From Byssochlamys sp. IMV 00236 (Eukaryota; Ascomycota; Eurotiomycetes; Eurotiales; Thermoascaceae): a stretch of 15,778 bases of DNA. Location of the stretch: assembly GCA_001931875.2 (NCBI GenBank), contig MSJH02000594.1, positions 1 through 15,778 on the forward strand. The letters run 5' to 3'. The notes under the pieces are model-generated. The model made no database searches and was not told where the DNA came from. It worked only from the letters and a program-made list of their open reading frames with translations. Positions 10,254-15,778 of this stretch are shown here, piece by piece; the first letter of the stretch is position 1; every line of letters begins with the position of its first letter. The position numbers were made by a program, and so were the translations under genes.

Positions 10254-10979
10254 CAATGATAGAAATTGTATTTTATAAAAGAATTCTTTCTGCCAAGTAT
10301 CCCCAAAAAGTTCTCTTGACTGGCCCAATCAATTCTTTCCAAGCGCTTGGTAGTTTGTCTTGTTTCATTCTTCGCTCTTGATTCGAAAGGAAGTCTTTAC
10401 GAATTGATATTATCTTGTATTGTTATACGCTCGAATGGATCATTGAAAGGCTTTATACTGTGTTTATTAAAGCCAGGTTTGCAAGTAAGACAAAGAGAGA
10501 TAAAGCAGGATGAAACCTGCCCGCAATTATGCTTTCACAAAGCACACAGCAATATGAGAGAGGGCATAAACTAAAAAACTGGACATCACGAAGTGTCTTG
10601 CACAGGACCAAAAAACCGAGATAGCGAGAACATAGTTCTTAAAGTAGTCGCATCATTGTTGATATGAGGTGTCCATCGTTACCGTAGCTGCACAGATTGG
10701 GATGAGACTAGACTGGGTAATCTTGGGATCCTCATACAACAAGCTGAATTCGTCATACAACAGCGGGCTTTGTACATATTGTTGTGTGTGTATCTAAACT
10801 TTGTCAGTTCATCTGGTACAACACTTTTTTTTATATATATTTCTCTCTTTTTTTTCTTTTCTTTTCTTTTCTTCTTCTTTTCCTTTTTGCATAAAGAGAA
10901 ATCAAAAGACCACTGTCACTACTCTCTCTCAATTTCTTTCTTTCTCGTTTTGTACATAGCATCACCTTGATTCACTGTA
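10254..10979. other. Intergenic stretch between the NFS1 region and the transposon
   Basis: No convincing gene. It contains two copies of TCATACAACA (near 10733 and 10754), a pyrimidine tract, and short frames without family resemblance. It may hold the upstream region of the NFS1 transcript or of a small gene there. Confidence 0.4.
10841..10889. repeat. Pyrimidine (T/C) tract
   Basis: About 49 bp of almost pure T and C on the + strand, made of repeated TTTTC and TTC units, just after an ATATAT stretch. Such tracts occur in fungal promoters and 5' UTRs, but no gene starts downstream of it before the transposon. Confidence 0.7.
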
Positions 10980-11002
10980 TATGGTAACCTATACCTTGTT
11001 AA

Positions 11003-11004
11003 TA
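11003..11004. repeat. TA target-site duplication, left copy
   Basis: TA immediately precedes the CAGTGCAG tip of the left TIR. Its partner is at 14224-14225. The bases outside the TA differ on the two sides, so the repeat ends here. Confidence 0.7.
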
Positions 11005-11228
11005 CAGTGCAGCTGGTAAATATTGTCACTTTGTGAAAAATAAATGTCGCTAAGCCAAAAGCATATGGCAGTTATTGAAATCTAATTGTCAGTTTGGGCA
11101 AAAATGATTGTCGCTTTCGAAAAATCATACTGTCCATTCCCAAAAACCATAATGTCCACTTAGGCAAATATTATTGTCAATTTCAAAAAAAAAAAAAAAA
11201 AAAAGCACATTGATAAGTCGTATTAAAA
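11005..11228. repeat. Left terminal inverted repeat, 224 bp
   Basis: Matches the reverse complement of 14009-14223 along its whole length. I see one substitution (TGTC here, TGTT in the other copy, in the innermost module) and a length difference in the A run (20 here, 11 there). The match ends after GTCGTATTAAAA. Confidence 0.93.
11024..11184 (+). repeat. Array of eight TGTC-headed 21-22 bp modules in the left TIR
   Basis: TGTC (once TGGC) begins at 11024, 11045, 11066, 11087, 11109, 11131, 11153 and 11175, giving spacings of 21, 21, 21, 22, 22, 22 and 22. Each module reads roughly TGTC-N2-TT-N5-AAAAA-N2-AT, with the A tract about ten bases after TGTC. The spacing is two turns of B-DNA, so all heads face the same side of the helix. 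They are likely repeated protein-binding sites, probably for the transposase. Confidence 0.8.
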
Positions 11229-11284
11229 ATAGTACGAGCACGGTTACGGTTTATTTTTTTTTTCCTTCAGTTGTTGAATTTTTT
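11229..11284. promoter_or_regulatory. Short leader of the + strand nuclease-like gene
   Basis: Fifty-six bases between the TIR and the ATG at 11285, containing ACGGTTACGGTTTA and a T9 run. The ACGGTTACGG motif recurs in inverted orientation near the other end of the element. Any promoter must lie here or in the TIR. Confidence 0.4.
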
Positions 11285-12609
11285 ATGAGTCTATCTACGA
11301 AATTAAAGCCTGGAAAAGATCTAATGACCAAAGGAATCCTAAGAGATCCTAAAGTCGTAAATCTTATCACTGAATCTCTGGTAAAAACAACAGACAATTA
11401 TTTTATTGGAAATTACGAATGGAAAGACGGTACACGCTCCGACATGGTTTTTGAGCCAAAGAACGCTCTCTCAGATCTCTCTGACGTGTTTGATGAGATA
11501 ATCATTATAATAATTCGAGTATAATCTTACAGTAGAGCATACATTCTACTTTACATTCCTCTATCGCATCTGATAAGAATAACCTATAATAATAACTATA
11601 GTAGCTACTAGTATAACAATAATAACATAAGCATAAATAATGTCAGTGACGACAATAATATAAATAGCAGCCATAGATTCTCTACCCAAGTAAACTCTCA
11701 CACAAACTTAATAATATTCAGCTCTTCTTAATAAAGAATCTAATTCGCAAGCCATCGACTTAATAGCCTTTTTTCAATAACAAACAAAGCTGAATACAAC
11801 ATTCCCTCCTCTAATTGTGGAGATTCAGCATACAATCAACAAAGCACTCATGAAAAGAGCTGTCAGCTATTGCTTACAAGCGTTTACAAGATACCATAAT
11901 GATCCTATAATATTGATTATTTGTGTAGAGAAGCTTAATCAAGATACACATAAACATGTGAAACTAAGCAAGCTCCCAGGTGTGTTCTCATACTTTTCAC
12001 AACCATGGGCCGAACACTGCTACTTTATTTCTGAAGAAAGTATCAAAGATAATTTGTTGACCCCCTGAACCCATTAGTTGCGCTTGGTTCTTTTTTTACA
12101 AACTGTAGTCTCTCATTAACAGATCATTCATTCAAAAATGATCCAACAATTCAATATTTATACACCTCAACAATATTCCAACATCAAATTAGCATCATTA
12201 ACAAAGATATACTACTCTCATTTGTGGATTTTCAACTTGCATAATATGATAGATTATTGACACTCGCATATTTACTTAATCAACCACAGTTGGGGAAGCC
12301 GTAAACGATGCAAAGTCAAGAACTCTGACGATGAAAAGGAAATATGAAGAACTATTTACTGCAGAATCTTCATCAAATAAAAAAATATAGCTGACAGAAA
12401 CAATATGTATGAAGAAGCCATGAAATTTGTCAATGAATTTAAGCAAAAGAAAGTGGAGGAAGGTAAAAAGAATGGATTGGGTCGCTTGTCTCAAAGAAGG
12501 GAGGGATTTAAATATATTAAATTATAGAAACCCTGAATCATTACGCCAACAATTCCTCAAGTATATCAAAGGAAAGTCAAAGCAAACAAATTCTGATAAT
12601 TCAAATTAA
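11285..12609 (+). pseudogene. PD-(D/E)XK (Rpn-like) nuclease gene, broken, + strand copy
   Basis: The reading starts MSLSTKLKPGKDLMTKGILR. The acidic position of the nuclease core is probably in GTRSDMVFEP (about residues 56-65). The frame stops at 11522-11524; an Asn-rich stretch continues in the same frame with two further stop sites to about 11730. Another frame then gives PPLIVEIQ (E-x-Q at about 11820), followed by HTINKALMKRAVSYCLQAFT and PIILIICVEK. Near 12060 the frame shifts again to LNPLVALGSFFTNCSLSLTD. The C-terminal part, YEEAMKFVNEFKQKKVEEGK, shifts once more to KRMDWVACLKEGRDLNILNY and ends NPESLRQQFLKYIKG, stop at 12609. D...E-x-Q with a following helix containing paired basic residues resembles the Rpn/PDDEXK_2 group of transposase-associated nucleases. 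At least three frameshifts and several stops make it non-functional unless heavily spliced. Confidence 0.65.
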
Positions 12610-13044
12610 ATAAACAACTTTGATATTGTATTAGTGGTATTTTTGAATACCTATTTTTATCAAATTATCTTTATCGAATAAAACAAATAATTCTTTCTCT
12701 ACGTTTGGATATCAACTAACCATTCGTGATTCCTTTATCAATCGCTAATTGAGAAAAAACTCGTTAGAATTTTTTTAAAAATATAACATTTAAATAGTTG
12801 TAATAGTCTATAACTGATGAACGACACTCAAGAAGGAGCAGTTTTGATAAAGAAAGTAAGTACCCATATAATAATAAAAGGCTCTGAAACTAATAAGCTT
12901 GCGTTCATATTTAAACGCAAAACCGTGTAAGGGATAGGCAGGTTTACATTTGTGGGTGAACTTTATTAATTATTGACAACTATTACAAGAAAAACCCATT
13001 ATATTATTCGTAAGCAAAACCCATTATGAATATCGCAAGTACGA
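12610..13044. other. Spacer between the two convergent nuclease-like pseudogenes
   Basis: AT-rich and stop-dense on both strands. It holds a short hairpin at 12899-12920 (TTGCGTT, 8-nt loop, AACGCAA) and two AAAACCCATTAT copies near 12992 and 13017. The missing C-terminal part of the minus-strand copy may lie here in unrecognisable form. Confidence 0.4.
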
Positions 13045-13617
13045 CTAACAATCACTTATATTCCTCATAATGGGATTGCCAATATCTCGCAGCTTTTGTT
13101 TCTGCATTTCATCATCGGAAAAATAGATCACAAATACTACTAACGGGTTAAGTTTGTTTGATTCGTCTTCACTAAAGTTAATCGCATCTTTGAGGATGAT
13201 TAGGCACTCTTCCACCCATACAGTACTATCGAACATCTGCCTATGAGAATTTTCCAAAATGGGTGATAGCAGTGATCTTACTGACGAGAAGATCTTGTCA
13301 GTACAAAGAATAACAAGCAAAGGTTGAATGTCAAAGCGATAGAATACCTCCAAACATTTTTAACATTGTTTCATCGAAATTTTTGTAATATTTGACTGAA
13401 TCTCCAAAAGGATTGCACATGATTGAGCCATGTAAAGAACAAAATAAGAACCATTACCAAAAATTCTGCTTGAACAAAGCTGAAATTAGGACAATCTTTT
13501 TTATAATGGATTCAGCAAGCAATTTAATAAATGTAGAGCTTTGTAAAATTTTTATAATTAAAGAGCTATCAGCAAAGTATTCAAACTGGCTTTACAAGTT
13601 TACCTACTTTCACTCAT
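13045..13617 (-). pseudogene. Second, diverged PD-(D/E)XK (Rpn-like) nuclease gene, broken, minus-strand copy
   Basis: Hidden by stops and frameshifts, it aligns piece by piece with the + strand copy. ATG at 13617 begins MSESR, followed in another frame by KLVKP (compare MSLSTKLKPG). Then come ILQSSTFIKLLAESIIK (compare ILRDPKVVNLITESLVK) and ILLEIQSNITKISMKQC (compare LIVEIQHTINKALMKRA). An in-frame TAA follows at about 13362. After it come KCLEVFYRFDIQPLLVILCT (compare YCLQAFTRYHNDPIILIICV), a Trp-x-x-x-Cys block, and LNPLV. The gene stops at 13045, much shorter than the other copy. The E-I-Q motif survives. The two copies are too different to be a recent duplication. They are tail-to-tail inside one TIR pair. 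Confidence 0.6.
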
Positions 13618-13634
13618 TGTAATGAAAACTGAAG

Positions 13635-13673
<39 letters not shown>

Positions 13674-14008
13674 TGTGTTTGTTGAATTTCATAATGTTCG
13701 AACTGCAACCGTACTCGTAACCGTAACCATAAAATCAAGATCATAACCGTAACCGCACAAATAATCTAAATGTGCATTCACATTATAATTGGTTGTATTT
13801 TAATTTTATTTATTAGGTTAAGTATTTAGCAGTGCAGAGTGGTAGAGTTTTGGAAGTCTTCCAATGTACTAGTTAGTGATCTGCATGGCTTTTGCAATCA
13901 CTCCAAGCGGCAAACAATAAATTACTATCATAACTTACATCTTAATATTTTTACTCAAATAAACTTCCATAATATAACTGACATTTTGCTATAAAAATCG
14001 CTATTTAC
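13618..14008. other. Right subterminal region of the element
   Basis: Contains a run of 33 A (13638-13670), repeated CGTAACCGTAACC-type units (about 13707-13755), an internal CAGTGCAG at 13830-13837 that copies the TIR tip, and the near-palindrome TGGAAGTCTTCCA (13851-13863). No coding frame is supported. Confidence 0.5.
13638..13670. repeat. Run of 33 A
   Basis: An uninterrupted A homopolymer 20 bp upstream of the start codon of the minus-strand pseudogene (so poly-T on its own strand). A 20-A run occurs in the left TIR and an 11-T run in the right TIR. Confidence 0.95.
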
Positions 14009-14223
14009 TTTTAATACGACTTATCAATGTGCTTTTTTTTTTTGAAATTAACAATAATATTTGCCTAAGTGGACATTATGGTTTTTGGGAATGGACAGTA
14101 TGATTTTTCGAAAGCGACAATCATTTTTGCCCAAACTGACAATTAGATTTCAATAACTGCCATATGCTTTTGGCTTAGCGACATTTATTTTTCACAAAGT
14201 GACAATATTTACCAGCTGCACTG
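14009..14223. repeat. Right terminal inverted repeat, 215 bp
   Basis: Reverse complement of the left TIR 11005-11228 apart from one substitution and nine fewer bases in the homopolymer. The outer end is CCAGCTGCACTG followed by TA. Confidence 0.93.
14044..14204 (-). repeat. Mirror array of eight TGTC-headed modules in the right TIR
   Basis: The same 21-22 bp phased modules read inward on the minus strand, the outermost head at 14201-14204 (GACA on +) and the innermost at 14050-14053, where the head has changed to TGTT. The whole element therefore carries sixteen modules, all pointing inward. Confidence 0.8.
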
Positions 14224-14225
14224 TA
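14224..14225. repeat. TA target-site duplication, right copy
   Basis: TA directly follows the right TIR tip and matches the TA at 11003-11004. Confidence 0.7.
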
Positions 14226-14336
14226 CTTTTGCGTTGTTTAGTAATAGCTTTTGCGCCAAAATATCAATAGGCTAAGAATTCTGAGCTACTTTAATACTGC
14301 TTTTTCTTTTATTTTAATCAAAATATTGTAACGAAG
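14226..14336. other. Leader of the transposase pseudogene
   Basis: About 111 bp between the right TSD and the presumed transposase ATG. CTTTTGCG occurs twice (14226 and about 14249). No inverted repeat belonging to the transposase gene is identified in the window. Confidence 0.35.
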
Positions 14337-15717
14337 ATGAATAACTTTAGTGAATCTATTGCTAATACAGAAACTATTTCAGATGATGACATGGATACTT
14401 TGTCTGATCATTATATCGAAGAGGATGAGAGCGAGGAAATGGAAATTGACCATTTTAATTTAAGAGTGGATAGAGAAAATTAAGCAAATTAGGAACAGTT
14501 CATTATTGTGGGTACGTAAATATGTGGATGTTGATACACCAAAGGAACAAGAGGAAGGTTCATTTGGAGATGCTTTTCTTTTTGCCGAGGCAATGCCATT
14601 AAAAATAAAGCATAAGACTGCTAAAATCAAAATGAGAGGTTTCTACAGGAAATATACTTCTGAGCAAATTGAGAAACTCTTTGATTTGATCATTGAGGAA
14701 GACTTCACTGCCAAAGATGCAGCTTTAGCCCACCGGAATCAATGCCCGAACTGCCCAGAACTATGTTAAAGTCTACAACAACGATCCTCAGAGACGACTT
14801 TCGGGAACTTATTACAAACCTCGCGGAAGACCTTGTACTAAGTTAAGTGGAAAGCATTCTAAATTTCTTATCGACTATATCGAAAAGAGATCTTCTGCCG
14901 TATTAGATGAGTTAAAATTAAAACTTTGAAGGTTTGAATATTTCAATTTCTGCCATCCACAAACATTTAGTAAACAAGGCTTATATTACTTAAAGAAACT
15001 TGAAAAGGTAACAGCCGCGAGAAATTCTGACAGAGTAATAGCGTTGAGAAAAGCCATTATTGAACAATGTATGAATGACACAGACTTGAATTTGTTAAGA
15101 ACTGTGTTTTCATTGATGAAGCCGGTTTCAATTTATATACTCAGAGAAACCATGGTCGTTCATACAAAGGCAAGCCTGCAAAAAATATTGTACCAACTGG
15201 AAAGGATGTTACATTTACAATTTTAGGCGCAATCCCTCAAGCTGGTATCATAAATGTTGGAGTTAAAAAACCAGAATCAGCTTCTTCTAAAAAAGAAAGG
15301 CAGATGGTAAGGAAGTAAAAGTAAATGGTAAAGTTGGAACAAGCACCGAGCATTTCTTAGTCTACTTAACAAATATAACGGATGTACTGGATAAAAATGA
15401 TATGAAAGGCCAATATTTTGTTATGGATAATGCACCTATTCATAAGCCAAAAGTGGTAAAAAAAATTGATCGAAGATAGAGGCTATAAGTGCTTATATTC
15501 GCCGTTTTTAAATCCAATTGAGGAGTTTTGGTCAAAGGTAAGAGCTGGTGTTCTTCTAACACCATTGAAAGCAGATGATCGTCTCATAGATCGTATATAC
15601 GAATCGGCCGGAAAAGTAACAAGAAAAGATTGTGTAGGATGGATTAAACACCCAATGTCTTTTTTTTCAGCGTTGTTTGGACGAAGAAAGAAATCTTTAA
15701 GAGAAATATTTCAGTAA
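14337..15717 (+). pseudogene. Tc1/mariner (IS630-like) DDE transposase, broken
   Basis: Begins MNNFSESIANTETISDDDMD, an acidic N-terminus. After a frame change near 14475 comes a stretch with a helix-turn-helix-like part: YTSEQIEKLFDLIIEEDFTA, then (frame change near 14735) INARTAQNYVKVYNNDPQRR and YYKPRGRPCTKLS, the GRP-type linker of Tc1-like proteins. A stop near 14930 and a frame change follow. The catalytic core shows FIDEAGFNLYTQRNHGRSYK (first Asp), VMDNAPIHKPKVVKK (second Asp) and YSPFLNPIEEFWSKVRAG (Glu). The second-Asp to Glu distance is about 31 residues, shorter than the 34 of Tc1, consistent with loss of a few residues before YSPFLNP. Additional frame changes lie near 15100, 15300 and 15465. 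All three catalytic acids remain, but at least five lesions make it a pseudogene. The C-terminus ends at TAA 15715-15717. Confidence 0.82.
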
Positions 15718-15778
15718 CAATGAGTCAAATATTACTGACAGGTAAGTTTTTTTTCTTTTTTTTTTTTTTTTTTTTTTT
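15718..15778. other. Right window edge with poly-T
   Basis: Sixty-one bases after the transposase stop, ending in a T run of more than 20. The 3' end of the transposase-bearing element is not in the window. Confidence 0.7.

Larger units (their letters stand above)
11005..14223. mobile_element. 3.2-kb long-TIR DNA transposon without a transposase, carrying two broken nuclease-like genes
   Basis: Bounded by inverted repeats 11005-11228 and 14009-14223 that start CAGTGCAGCTGG and end CCAGCTGCACTG, with TA directly outside on both sides (11003-11004 and 14224-14225). CAGTG tips and a TA duplication are the hallmarks of Tc1/mariner-type insertion. The interior holds two convergent pseudogenes resembling Rpn/PD-(D/E)XK nucleases and no DDE transposase, so the element is non-autonomous as it stands. 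Near-identity of the TIRs (one substitution plus a homopolymer length difference) argues for recent movement or TIR homogenisation, while the internal genes are clearly old and decayed. Confidence 0.82.

Noticed and set aside
10590..10770. Possible 5S rRNA-like stretch (GGGTAATCTTGGGATCC and TCATACAACA repeats)
   Set aside because: Only short resemblance to the 3' part of 5S; the 5' half and the internal promoter boxes could not be matched, and no stem closes the ends.
10770..10970. 66-codon frame rich in Phe and Ser
   Set aside because: Product of the pyrimidine tract; low complexity and no family resemblance.
11024..11184. The phased modules as a CRISPR-like repeat array
   Set aside because: Units are contiguous without spacers, degenerate, lie in a eukaryotic transposon TIR and are mirrored at the other end.
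13392..13622. + strand 76-codon frame within the element
   Set aside because: Opposite the minus-strand nuclease-like pseudogene, whose blocks align with its paralogue; the + frame matches nothing.

Overview
The window looks like nuclear DNA of a filamentous fungus, most likely an early-diverging Mucoromycota/Mucorales species. The signs are dense small introns (about 49-80 nt, GT...AG), AT-rich intergenic DNA with TA microsatellites and long A/T homopolymers, the standard genetic code, and mitochondrial/vesicular eukaryotic genes. The taxon is inferred from gene style and repeat content, not proven. Both window ends are poly-T runs.

Left part (1-8.3 kb) and 8.2-10 kb: four housekeeping genes whose exon structures can be reconstructed, with every intron junction keeping the frame. 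(1) An EI24/RRT8-like multi-pass membrane protein, + strand, 2 exons, 316 aa. (2) Convergent to it, 42 bp away, a 9-exon, 687-aa cation/Ca2+ exchanger of the NCLX/CCX type, - strand. (3) A 6-exon, 743-aa TBC1D13-like Rab GTPase-activating protein, + strand. (4) Convergent to it, a 5-exon, 462-aa mitochondrial cysteine desulfurase NFS1, - strand. A 43-codon Cys-rich ORF lies just upstream of NFS1 on the same strand. No functional link between the four genes is evident.

Between genes 2 and 3 (3.6-5.5 kb) is transposon debris: a frameshifted zinc-knuckle pseudogene on the - strand and the C-terminal relic of a DDE transposase on the + strand.

Right part (11.0-15.7 kb): a 3,219-bp element with nearly identical terminal inverted repeats of 224/215 bp, CAGTG tips and a TA flank on each side, as in Tc1/mariner elements. 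Each TIR carries eight TGTC-headed modules at strict 21-22 bp spacing. Inside there is no transposase. Instead there are two broken, diverged, convergent copies of a gene resembling Rpn/PD-(D/E)XK nucleases, sharing the E-I-Q motif; the - strand copy is hard to see because of an in-frame stop and frameshifts. A separate broken Tc1/mariner-like DDE transposase begins 112 bp beyond the right TIR. This long-TIR, nuclease-carrying, transposase-less element with helically phased modules is the most unusual content of the window.
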